Source of the DNA: Marinobacter lipolyticus SM19
Lineage (GTDB): Bacteria; Pseudomonadota; Gammaproteobacteria; Pseudomonadales; Oleiphilaceae
Direction: 5' to 3'
Assembly (NCBI RefSeq): GCF_000397065.2
Contig: NZ_KE007306.1
Location: 138,813-202,812, forward strand
Length of the DNA: 64,000 bases
Below are positions 9,212 through 16,954 of the stretch, one piece after another. The notes beneath the pieces were generated by a model. That model did not search any database, had not been told where the DNA came from, and saw only the letters and a program-made list of their open reading frames with translations. Position 1 is the first letter of the stretch. Each line of letters opens with the position of its first letter. The translations under genes and the position numbers were made by a program.

Positions 9212-11487
9212 CAGACGCTCCTCCTGCCGCCCCGGATTTCCGGAGCCATGCGTTCACGGGGCAAAATACGGGGCACTTCGGACAAGGGGATAATACCCTC
9301 GATAACATGATCCAGAGCACTGTCACGCATGGTAATCAACCCGGCATCCAGCGCCCGCCAGCGTAACTCGCCGATGGGGGGCTGGCTGGAAATAGCATTG
9401 CGGATATCCGCATCCACCTCCATGTACTCAACAACGGCCACCCGGCCATGGGTACCGCTGCCATTGCAATTGTCACAACCCTGCCCCGCATAACAGCGGA
9501 AGTTCGCCGGCGCCCCCTCCGGAAACAGCTCCGCCAGAATGGTTGGGTCCGGTTCCGCGGGCTGGCGGCAATGGGTACAGATGCGCTTGGCCAGGCGCTG
9601 GGCAATCACCGCCATCAGTTCACCCGCGATAGAATTCGGATGCACACCCAGATCGTAGAGCCGCTGAAGTGAGTCCACTGCGTCGTTACAGTGCAGGGTC
9701 GACAGCACCACATGCCCGGTTTGGGAGGCCCGAATGGCCTCCAGCGCAGTCTCATGGTCGCGGATCTCACCGACCAGGATTACGTCCGGATCCTCCCTCA
9801 CAAACGCCCGCATGGCGTCCGCAAAACCAAAACCAATCTCTGATCGCACCCGGGTTTGCTGGACATTATCTATGGCGTACTCAATGGGATCTTCAACGGT
9901 AATCACTTTGCGCCGGCCATCGTCGGCCAGGTTCTGCAAACCAGCATACAGCGTGGTGGACTTACCCGACCCCGTTGGCCCGACCACTAGCAGCAGACCG
10001 GCCGGATTGTTCAGCAAGCGCTGATAACGGGCGCCGATGACCTGTGATATTCCCAGGTCCGCGATAGACATCGCCCTCCCGGTCTGGGGCAGCAGACGAA
10101 TGATCGCATGCTCACCATGGAGAGACGGCTGGGTCTGGATTCGCAGATCGTACTTCACCTTTCCGAGCTGTAAACGGGAGCGCCCCCCTTGAGGCAAACG
10201 ATGCTCGGCGATATTGAGCTCAGCGCGCAGTTTGATGACGTTTATAACGCCCTTTATCTCCCGCGGGGATAGCTGGTATTGAGGCAGTTCGTGAAGATCG
10301 CCGTCGACCCTCAACCGAATGCGGACCCGATCACCGTATTGCTCGATATGGATGTCACTGGCTCTCTCGCTGACTGCGTCCAGCAAAATAGCTTCATAGA
10401 CGGAGACCAGGTAGGGGCTGATAGAGTCGTCCCCTTTACCCAGAACATCGTTCCGCGCACTGCCATCATTCAAGTGCGATCCAGCTTCCGTAGAGGCGTG
10501 GTCTGCGACAAACCGGCTCCCCTTGACGGTCAGATCCAGAGACGACCAGATACGACGAAAATCCGTCGGCGTCGCCAGCAGGCATTCGATCTCCTGGTCA
10601 GGACTCATGCGCTCGAGCTGGTCAGTACGGGCATCCGGATCGTCAGTCACAAGAGTCAACACCCCGTCGTGAGACGCAACAGGGATCAGTCGGGAAAGGT
10701 CCAGGAAGGTGCGGGAAAAGCGTCGGAACAGTTCCGGTTCGAGTTTCGGCAGCAACTGATCCGCATCGATCAGTGTCATCCCCCGCTGCTTCGCCAGAGA
10801 CCGGTACAGTTCGGTCTCCTCCAGGTTCAGCTTTTGTCTCAGCACGTCCAGCAAACGCCGATTCTCAGCGGCAGCTTCAATCTTCGCCGATGCGAGGGTC
10901 TTCTCATCCACCATCCCGAGATCGATAAGCACCTGCTCAGAGTTACGATTAAAGTCAACCCAACCCAGTGTTCGCACACGTTCGAGCTTACCCGCCTCGC
11001 GCACGAACATGGCCAGGCTTGGCACTGGACCGGCACGGCCCTCCAGACAGATCAGGTGACCGCCCTCCACCAGGTACTGCCCCACACTGTCGCGGTTTAC
11101 CGTGAACGTGGTGCAAACGATGGTGTCGCAGGGGGTGTCCAGCTCAAATCCGCCCTCCAGTGACGATGCGATCACCTCAATGTTATGCAGACCGAGGTGC
11201 TGAAAACGGTCTCTTGCAGCGTCCGCGACTGGCACATCCTTGTCCACGTAGATGACCTGATGGGCCAACTTCGCAAACACGGCTGTCAGATACCCGGAAC
11301 CACCCCCAACATGCATGACCCGCTGGTCGGGCTCCACTTCTGGCATGACCGCCAGGATGTGGCGAACCGTCTCTTCTCTGGGAATGGAATGACCGGTAAT
11401 GGAATGAACCAGATCCGCTCCGGCAACAAAATCATGGCGGGGAACTGCAGCGAGGGCCTCACGGGCCCTCTGGTAGACATACTTCAT
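9211..11487 (-). CDS. fusion of a protein-isoaspartate-methyltransferase-like domain with a GspE/PilB-type assembly ATPase
   Basis: A 758-residue protein in three parts. Residues 1-180 look like a PCMT methyltransferase: VPRHDFV (15-21), GHSIPREETVRHIL (32-45) in place of the usual QTIS-P loop, the AdoMet motif VMHVGGGSGY (57-66) with acidic D82, and PCDTIVCTT. Residues 181-320 resemble the GspE/MshE N-terminal domain. Residues 355-758 are the secretion ATPase: ASDIHIE, Walker A GPTGSGKST (503-511), Walker B VILVGE (569-574), HCND, and a zinc tetracysteine (C637, C640, C671, C674). Such ATPases drive pilus or type II secretion; no pilin, secretin or PilC gene is nearby. It follows DUF2802 and looks like part of the chemotaxis transcript. 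The Shine-Dalgarno site is weak. Confidence 0.85.
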   Translation of the reverse strand: MKYVYQRAREALAAVPRHDFVAGADLVHSITGHSIPREETVRHILAVMPEVEPDQRVMHVGGGSGYLTAVFAKLAHQVIYVDKDVPVADAARDRFQHLGLHNIEVIASSLEGGFELDTPCDTIVCTTFTVNRDSVGQYLVEGGHLICLEGRAGPVPSLAMFVREAGKLERVRTLGWVDFNRNSEQVLIDLGMVDEKTLASAKIEAAAENRRLLDVLRQKLNLEETELYRSLAKQRGMTLIDADQLLPKLEPELFRRFSRTFLDLSRLIPVASHDGVLTLVTDDPDARTDQLERMSPDQEIECLLATPTDFRRIWSSLDLTVKGSRFVADHASTEAGSHLNDGSARNDVLGKGDDSISPYLVSVYEAILLDAVSERASDIHIEQYGDRVRIRLRVDGDLHELPQYQLSPREIKGVINVIKLRAELNIAEHRLPQGGRSRLQLGKVKYDLRIQTQPSLHGEHAIIRLLPQTGRAMSIADLGISQVIGARYQRLLNNPAGLLLVVGPTGSGKSTTLYAGLQNLADDGRRKVITVEDPIEYAIDNVQQTRVRSEIGFGFADAMRAFVREDPDVILVGEIRDHETALEAIRASQTGHVVLSTLHCNDAVDSLQRLYDLGVHPNSIAGELMAVIAQRLAKRICTHCRQPAEPDPTILAELFPEGAPANFRCYAGQGCDNCNGSGTHGRVAVVEYMEVDADIRNAISSQPPIGELRWRALDAGLITMRDSALDHVIEGIIPLSEVPRILPRERMAPEIRGGRRSV

Positions 11488-11513
11488 GCAACAGCATCCA
11501 TAACATCACAGGG

Positions 11514-11906
11514 TTATGCGGCCTGCCGTTTTCTCAATGCGGAAACCAATTCGGCTTCAGGACGGGAAATGCCACAAGTGTTCATAAGATCGTCGATATC
11601 CGCACCGAGATCAACCAGTCTTGAGGCTTCATCGTATGAAATTCGCAGGGGATCGTTCTGACGCATCTCGTCCAGGGTGCCACGAAGCTCGTGCAGCTGG
11701 CGCTCGCACGTCACGAGACGCTGACCAACCCCCATGCTGCCGCTGGCCGTGGCATGTAGTTCACGCCCGAGGATGTCACACCGTTCTTTAAGACGAGCGT
11801 TGAGTTGGCGAATCTCGCGACCTTGCAATATCGCATGCACAGCCACCAGAACGAAGGCGACCGTCGTCAGCAACCACGGGATCAGGGAAGAGTATTCTGC
11901 AAACAT
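11514..11906 (-). CDS. DUF2802 protein of the polar chemotaxis locus
   Basis: A 130-residue protein with one N-terminal membrane helix (about 9-26), a coiled-coil-like middle (RQLNARLKERCDILGRELH) and a C-terminal helical domain (SYDEASRLVDLGADIDDLMNTCGISRPEAELVSAL) that resembles a small helix-turn-helix. This is the DUF2802 pattern, found as the gene after cheW in Pseudomonas-type flagellar clusters. Its function is unknown to me; a membrane-tethered accessory factor for the polar array or motor is a guess from context only. Confidence 0.8.
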   Translation of the reverse strand: MFAEYSSLIPWLLTTVAFVLVAVHAILQGREIRQLNARLKERCDILGRELHATASGSMGVGQRLVTCERQLHELRGTLDEMRQNDPLRISYDEASRLVDLGADIDDLMNTCGISRPEAELVSALRKRQAA

Positions 11907-11980
11907 GATGAACGTCCTCAGCTCGGTTGAACCACCGGGGCGTCCATCATGTCAACTTGCACCGGCAACTGTGTCCGGGA

Positions 11981-12469
11981 TTACAGTGACGCGATTTCTG
12001 CCCACTCGTGGTCAGACAACATCTTGTCGAACTCGACCAGAATGATCAGTTCGCCATCCTTATTGCACACGCCCTGGATAAACTTGGCACTTTCTTCGTT
12101 ACCCACGTTCGGTGCGGTTTCAATTTCGCTGGCTTTCAGGTACACCACCTCGGCAACCGAGTCCACCAGAATACCCATCACCTGGTTCGCCGACTCCATC
12201 ACCACGATCCGCGTTGCATCGGTCACTTCTGACTCTGCCAGACCGAAGCGGCGCCGGGTATCGATCACCGTAACCACATTGCCCCGCAGGTTAATGATGC
12301 CGAGAACATAGTCCGGCGCACCCGGGACCGGCGCAATTTCGGTGTATCTCAACACTTCCTGGATCTGCATGACATTCAGACCGTAGGTCTCATCATCCAG
12401 TCGGAAGGTCACGTACTGCAGTACCTGATCGTCCTGGGCCTGATTTTGTTGTCCGCTTGGGGCTGCCAT
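11981..12469 (-). CDS. cheW: CheW, chemotaxis coupling protein
   Basis: A 162-residue CheW-domain protein that joins receptors to CheA. The two-subdomain core is clear: VTFRLDDETYGLNVMQIQEVLRY, then the GIINLRGNVVTVIDTRRRFGL core, then the second barrel ending in ILVEFDKML. I chose the ATG at 12467-12469 because it has AGGAG ten bases upstream; the in-frame stretch before it is not CheW-like. A sigma-54-type promoter lies about 84 bases upstream. The gene follows parP and precedes DUF2802. Confidence 0.96.
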   Translation of the reverse strand: MAAPSGQQNQAQDDQVLQYVTFRLDDETYGLNVMQIQEVLRYTEIAPVPGAPDYVLGIINLRGNVVTVIDTRRRFGLAESEVTDATRIVVMESANQVMGILVDSVAEVVYLKASEIETAPNVGNEESAKFIQGVCNKDGELIILVEFDKMLSDHEWAEIASL

Positions 12470-12551
12470 AGCGTTGAATCTCCTATTGGGCTGCCCGGCG
12501 GGCAACCTGATCGTCAAAAAATCATCATCAGTGCCCAATACTATAGTTAAG

Positions 12552-12569
12552 GGCACAAACCGTGCCAGC
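12552..12569 (-). promoter_or_regulatory. predicted sigma-54 promoter for cheW, inside a palindrome
   Basis: The minus strand reads TGGCACGGTTTGTGC: a perfect -24 box TGGCACG, GG-N10-GC spacing and GTGC at -12 (consensus TTGC). It sits inside a 9-base inverted repeat (12557-12565 with 12573-12581), which could also act as a hairpin after parP; there is no long T run. The -12 element lies about 84 bases before the cheW start, so a long leader is expected. Confidence 0.6.
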
Positions 12570-12581
12570 ACAGCACGGTTT
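12557..12581 (-). terminator. hairpin between parP and cheW
   Basis: A 9-base perfect stem AAACCGTGC/GCACGGTTT with a 7-base loop lies 18 bases after the parP stop. The minus strand continues with GTGCCCTT rather than a T run, so termination would be weak. It may instead stabilise the parP transcript end, or simply be the dyad around the sigma-54 element. Confidence 0.35.
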
Positions 12582-12598
12582 CATTCAGTAACCGCTTA

Positions 12599-13342
12599 TT
12601 AACTCAGATCCAGGTGATGCTCGCGCTCTGCCCGAACCAACAGATTGGCCATGGTGCGCACGTCAATCAGGGCGCACATATGGTTAACCACGGTCCCCGC
12701 CAACCAGGGACGTTTGCTGCGAGCCGTGCGCCAACGCACCTCATCCGGCTTCAGGGTGAAGGATTGGGCAACGTCATCACAAGCCAGCCCCCAGTCACTG
12801 TTATCCAGCCGAATGACAAAGCGGTAGTTGTCACGGGCATTGGCAGGCGCACGCCCGGCCATGATCCATTCCGCGGTATCCACCACCCGCAGGTTGTGAT
12901 CGCGATCCACGCGAATGCCCATGTACCACCGCGGACTGCCGGGAATGGGCTTGATGCCCTCCTCAATCCGGTGTATCGCACCCAGCAATATCAACGGGAC
13001 CGCCAGTTGCAGGCCCGCCACGGTAAAAATCAGACACTCGAACGGTTGCTCGGACCACTCCGGGCGAGATGGCGGCGATGCTGACTCGGGTTCCGGTTCG
13101 GGTTGACTTACTTCAACCTTCGGCGTCGGTTTCCTGACAACAGGTCTCGGTGCCGGGTCCGGGGCGCGAGTCGGTTGCCGCTCAACGATCGGCTCCGTTA
13201 CCGGTTGCGGTTCGGAACTCACGTCGACAGCAGCCACCTCTTCCTTCTGCGCGGTATCAGTCGCAGTATGCAAAAGATCGTCAAGATAACTGGCAATCGC
13301 GCTGGCGGGATCCGCCAGCTTTGTCAATTTATCGTCAGCCAT
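12599..13342 (-). CDS. parP: ParP, CheW-domain protein for polar localisation of chemotaxis arrays
   Basis: A 247-residue protein. The first part (about 1-90) is a proline- and glutamate-rich linker with PxPxP runs. The last 150 residues form a diverged CheW domain (FECLIFTVAGLQLAVPLILLGAIHRIEEG, then WYMGIRVDRDHNLRVVDTAEW). In Vibrio, ParP binds CheA, prevents its loss from arrays and tethers arrays to ParC. The ATG at 13340-13342 has GGGAG upstream and overlaps the parC stop by 8 bases, which argues for a ParC-ParP unit. An upstream ATG at 13384 lies deep inside parC and is less likely. Confidence 0.85.
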   Translation of the reverse strand: MADDKLTKLADPASAIASYLDDLLHTATDTAQKEEVAAVDVSSEPQPVTEPIVERQPTRAPDPAPRPVVRKPTPKVEVSQPEPEPESASPPSRPEWSEQPFECLIFTVAGLQLAVPLILLGAIHRIEEGIKPIPGSPRWYMGIRVDRDHNLRVVDTAEWIMAGRAPANARDNYRFVIRLDNSDWGLACDDVAQSFTLKPDEVRWRTARSKRPWLAGTVVNHMCALIDVRTMANLLVRAEREHHLDLS

Positions 13343-14132
13343 GCTTACGCTCCCGATCCGCACCGGTGCGTGCCAACAAGTCATTCAACAGGTGAGTGTA
13401 AGCCCTGACGCCGTGGGTACCGGAATCCAGCGAGGACGGCACCACCCCACCCTGACTGGCATCCCGGAACTTGGTGTCCACCGGTATGGCAAACCGCCAC
13501 AGCGTGTCCGGATAGGTTTTACGCAGAAGATTAAGACTCTTGGTGGATGCCTGGGTACGCCGATCGAACATCGTCGGAACGATGGTGTAGGCGAGTTCGT
13601 TTTTCTGGGACTTCATGATCATTTGCAGGGTATGCAGCATCCGTTCAAGCCCCTTGATCGCCAGGAACTCGGTTTGCACCGGAATAATCAGGTGCTGGGC
13701 AGCCGCCAGTGCATTCACCATCAATACGCCCAGAGACGGGGTGTTGTCGAGAATGACGTAATCGAAATCATCCCAGAGCTGCGCCAGCGCCCGGGAAATA
13801 ATCAATCCCATGCCTTCCACGCCAACCATGCGGCGCTCCAACGTCGCCAGGGCCGTACTGGCGGGCAGCAACGAAACGCCCTTACAGCTGGTTTCTGTAA
13901 TCAGCTGGGCCGCCAGGCCGTCTGGTACCTTGCCCTGATGCTGAAACAGGTTAAAGACACTCACGGCGATAGTATCGGGATCGTAACCGAACCAACTGGT
14001 CAGCGACCCATGAGGGTCCAGATCCACCACGAGAACCCGCTTGCCACGCTCGGCCAACAGCCCGGCCAGTGTCACCACCGAGGTGGTTTTTCCGACACCG
14101 CCTTTTTGATTGGCTACGGCCCAGATTCGCAC
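13335..14132 (-). CDS. parC: ParC, ParA/MinD-type ATPase of the polar chemotaxis system
   Basis: A 265-residue ParA-family ATPase with the deviant Walker A KGGVGKTT (10-17), LVVDLDPHGS and the YVILDNTPSLG Walker B region. It is not a chromosome-partition ParA: there is no ParB gene or N-terminal DNA-binding domain, and it lies between motD and parP, the place of the ParC that positions chemosensory arrays at the pole. The start is a GTG (14130-14132) with GGAGAG eight bases upstream; no ATG fits the conserved MRIWAVANQKGG beginning. Confidence 0.9.
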   Translation of the reverse strand: MRIWAVANQKGGVGKTTSVVTLAGLLAERGKRVLVVDLDPHGSLTSWFGYDPDTIAVSVFNLFQHQGKVPDGLAAQLITETSCKGVSLLPASTALATLERRMVGVEGMGLIISRALAQLWDDFDYVILDNTPSLGVLMVNALAAAQHLIIPVQTEFLAIKGLERMLHTLQMIMKSQKNELAYTIVPTMFDRRTQASTKSLNLLRKTYPDTLWRFAIPVDTKFRDASQGGVVPSSLDSGTHGVRAYTHLLNDLLARTGADRERKHG

Positions 14133-14219
14133 GTTATGCTCTCCACTTGTCTATCCCCAGATTACCGACACCACACCAGATAATATCGGCAGCGCCCTCC
14201 TTAACTTGAACGTCATCGG

Positions 14220-15002
14220 TCACCTCATCGCACCGCGAACACTCGCATCACGGGAAATCAGGAGCACCACTCGCCGGTTGCGGCGCCGGCCTTCCTCGGT
14301 ATCGTTGCGGGCGACAGGCTGGTGCGACCCGTAACCTACCGCGGCCAGGCGCTCGGGCTCCACACCTTCCATGGTGAGCATACGCACCACCGCCGCCGCC
14401 CTGGCAGCCGATAATTCCCAGTTGGAAGGATAGGCGTTGGTCCGGATAGGACGGTTATCGGTGAAACCTTCAACCTTGACGGCGTTATCCCGGTCACGCA
14501 GAACGCCCGCAATCTTCTCCACCACAGCAAAACCATCATAGTGGGGTTCTGCGGAACCACTGCTGAACAACAGACTGTCCGGAAGATTCAGTTCCAGCCA
14601 GCGCTCACTACTCTCCAGCGTAACGACGCCCTGGTTGATCAACTCATCGAACTCGAGGGCCAGCTGATCAGCCATAGCCCGCAGGGCTTCGGTTCTGCCT
14701 TCTTCGCTGATGTCCGGATTGCGAGGTGCTTCGGTAACGGCTGGCGCAATAATATCATCGGACTGCGCGGCGCCAGACCGCAGGGGCTGGTCGCCTACCT
14801 CGATGGGCTGGAAGGAACGTTGCGGTGCATTGAAAACGCCTGTCAGGGTTTCCGACAGTACTTTGTACTTGCCTTCATTGACTGACGAAACCGAATACAT
14901 CACCACAAAAAAAGCGAACAGCAGGGTAATGAAATCGGCATAGGACACCAGCCAGCGTTCCTTATTATGAAGGTCGTCCTGAGGCTGCCTACGACGCCGC
15001 AT
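14220..15002 (-). CDS. motD: MotD, MotB-type stator subunit with OmpA domain
   Basis: A 260-residue stator protein. One membrane helix (about 19-39) holds the proton- or ion-binding aspartate (D23 in SYADFITLLFAFF). The C-terminal OmpA-like peptidoglycan-binding domain is clear (VEGFTDNRPIRTNAYPSNW, then ELSAARAAAVVRML). With MotC it forms the ion channel that turns the motor. The name motD follows the Pseudomonas locus, where MotCD is the second stator, used for swarming on viscous surfaces. The ATG is followed by the usual basic start RRRRQ. Confidence 0.94.
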   Translation of the reverse strand: MRRRRQPQDDLHNKERWLVSYADFITLLFAFFVVMYSVSSVNEGKYKVLSETLTGVFNAPQRSFQPIEVGDQPLRSGAAQSDDIIAPAVTEAPRNPDISEEGRTEALRAMADQLALEFDELINQGVVTLESSERWLELNLPDSLLFSSGSAEPHYDGFAVVEKIAGVLRDRDNAVKVEGFTDNRPIRTNAYPSNWELSAARAAAVVRMLTMEGVEPERLAAVGYGSHQPVARNDTEEGRRRNRRVVLLISRDASVRGAMR

Positions 15003-15017
15003 ATAACCGCCTGAATA

Positions 15018-15758
15018 TCACTGCAGGAAGCCCCGCAGCCGTAATTCAATGGATTTCGGGTTCTCCCCTTCGGCGACGGCAATGATGCCGTCGATCATCA
15101 TGTCTTCATAACGGGTGCGCTCCCGGACAATGCCACGCAACTTGTTGGCAACAGGGAAAAACAGCAGGTTTGCCAGTGCCACACCGTAGATGGTGGCTAC
15201 GAACGCTGTCGCGATACCGCTACCGAGAGACTGGGGGTCTTCCAGATTGGTCATCACCTGAATCAGCCCCATCACAGCCCCAATGATACCAATGGTCGGT
15301 GAATAGCCGCCCATGGCTTCGTAAACCCGTGCCGATTCCAGGTCTCGCTGTTCACGGGAATCCAGGTCCACTTCCATGATGCTGCGGATTGTTTCCGTTT
15401 CGGCACCATCAACCAACAACTGGAGCCCCTTGCGGGCGAATCGTTCCGGCTCCTTTTCAGCCAGCCCTTCGAGCCCGAGAAGACCCTGTTTCCGGGCCTT
15501 GACGCTCCAGTCGATGACCTTGCCAATGCCATCTTCCAGGCTGACATAAGGCGGCACAAATACCCAGCGAGCCTGAATAAAAGCTCTTTTAAGCAGCGGC
15601 CAGGACGTTTGCAGGATGGTCGCCGCCAGCGTGCCGCCAATAACAATCAGGGCCGCCGGGCCATTAAACAATGAACTGAGGGCCCCACCTTCCAGCAGAT
15701 TCCCTCCCAGAATGGCGGCAAACGCGAGGATGATACCCAGCAGGCTGAGAATATCCAT
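15018..15758 (-). CDS. motC: MotC, MotA/PomA-type stator subunit
   Basis: A 246-residue protein with four membrane helices. The large cytoplasmic loop carries the charged residues that touch FliG (ARKGLQLLVDGAETETIRSIME), and the paired helices 3 and 4 include GGYSPTIGIIGAVMGLIQVM and the FVATIYGVALANLLFFPVAN pore region with its conserved prolines. It partners MotD, encoded 15 bases downstream. Its ATG shares one base with the cheB stop (TGATG), so the stator is translated together with the chemotaxis genes. Confidence 0.95.
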   Translation of the reverse strand: MDILSLLGIILAFAAILGGNLLEGGALSSLFNGPAALIVIGGTLAATILQTSWPLLKRAFIQARWVFVPPYVSLEDGIGKVIDWSVKARKQGLLGLEGLAEKEPERFARKGLQLLVDGAETETIRSIMEVDLDSREQRDLESARVYEAMGGYSPTIGIIGAVMGLIQVMTNLEDPQSLGSGIATAFVATIYGVALANLLFFPVANKLRGIVRERTRYEDMMIDGIIAVAEGENPKSIELRLRGFLQ

Positions 15759-16921
15759 CAGCTCACACCCTCGACCAACCTGGGGCCAATGTCGTTGAGC
15801 GGCAATACCTCATCGGGCAGGCCCGCCTTGGCCACGGCCATCGGCATGCCATATATCACCGACGATTTTTCGTCCTGAGACCAGATAACAGACCCGCTCT
15901 GCTTCATCAGACGGCAACCTTCCTTGCCATCCGACCCCATGCCCGTAAGGATAATGCCCAGAGTCTTGCCGGGAAAACTGCGGGCCAGTGAGCCAAACGT
16001 CACGTCCACACATGGCTTGTAATTGAGACGGTCATCCCCCGGCAGAATTCGCACACGGGCCTGGCCGCTACGGTTCTCGATCATCATCTGCTGCCCCCCC
16101 GGTGCCAACAGTGCCAGACCGGGCCGGAGTACGTCCCCTTCTTCCGCCTGCCGCACGTCTATGCTGCACAACCGGTTAAGACGCTCGGCGAACGCAGGTG
16201 TAAAACTGGCCGGCATGTGCTGAACCAATACGATCGGCGCTGGGAAGTCAGCCGGTAATGCTGTGAGTACCCGCTGCAGCGCAACCGGCCCACCTGTGGA
16301 AGTGCCGATTGCCACCACACTGTAATGCCTGGCTGGTGACCGACGGGATGGCGGCCTGGGCGCCGCCGTATCGGGAGCCGGCTCCACCGGAGAGCGGCGC
16401 GATGACGCCGACTGTACATCCGGGCGGGGACGAACTGGCGGTGATTGCCGCTCCTGGCGCGGAGCGGGTTTTGCTGTTGCCGCAGGCTGAGGACGTGTCG
16501 CGCCCAAGGGTTTGGCACCCGGGCGGCTACCAGCAACATCCAGGACCCGGCCAACCAGAATTTTCTGCAGCTGACTGGAATCCCGGGCAATTTCTTCAAA
16601 GTTCTTGGGCAGGAAATCGACGGCACCGGCTTCCAGCGCATCGAGGGTGACCCGGGCGCCTTCGTAAGTCAGTGACGAGAACATCAATACAGGCACCGGG
16701 TGACGCTTCATGATTTCCCGCACCGCGGAAATACCGTCCATTACCGGCATTTCGTAGTCCATGGTGATAACGTCGGGGCGCAGCTTCTCAGCCAGTTCCA
16801 CTCCTTCCCGTCCGTTGGTGGCCACGCCAACAACGTTGATCTGACCGGATGCAGTCAGGATTTCCGTCAGGCGCTTTCGGAAAAACCCTGAATCATCAAC
16901 AACCAGGACAGAAACTGTCAT
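15758..16921 (-). CDS. cheB: CheB, chemotaxis protein-glutamate methylesterase
   Basis: A 387-residue response regulator enzyme that removes methyl groups from receptors for adaptation. The receiver domain (1-120) has the phosphorylated aspartate D55 (VITMDYEMPVMDG). A proline- and arginine-rich linker of about 75 residues (130-200) is longer than in E. coli CheB. The esterase domain has the catalytic triad S208 (AIGTSTGGPVAL), H235 (VQHMPASF) and D331 (TGMGSDGKEG). No cheR gene is in the window. Confidence 0.97.
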   Translation of the reverse strand: MTVSVLVVDDSGFFRKRLTEILTASGQINVVGVATNGREGVELAEKLRPDVITMDYEMPVMDGISAVREIMKRHPVPVLMFSSLTYEGARVTLDALEAGAVDFLPKNFEEIARDSSQLQKILVGRVLDVAGSRPGAKPLGATRPQPAATAKPAPRQERQSPPVRPRPDVQSASSRRSPVEPAPDTAAPRPPSRRSPARHYSVVAIGTSTGGPVALQRVLTALPADFPAPIVLVQHMPASFTPAFAERLNRLCSIDVRQAEEGDVLRPGLALLAPGGQQMMIENRSGQARVRILPGDDRLNYKPCVDVTFGSLARSFPGKTLGIILTGMGSDGKEGCRLMKQSGSVIWSQDEKSSVIYGMPMAVAKAGLPDEVLPLNDIGPRLVEGVS

Positions 16922-16954
16922 CCAATTCTCCTAAACCGAGGCTGCCCGTAGGCC

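Noticed and set aside
13335..14132. Chromosome or plasmid partition ParA
   Set aside because: No ParB or centromere-like repeats; the position between motD and parP indicates the chemotaxis-positioning ParC.
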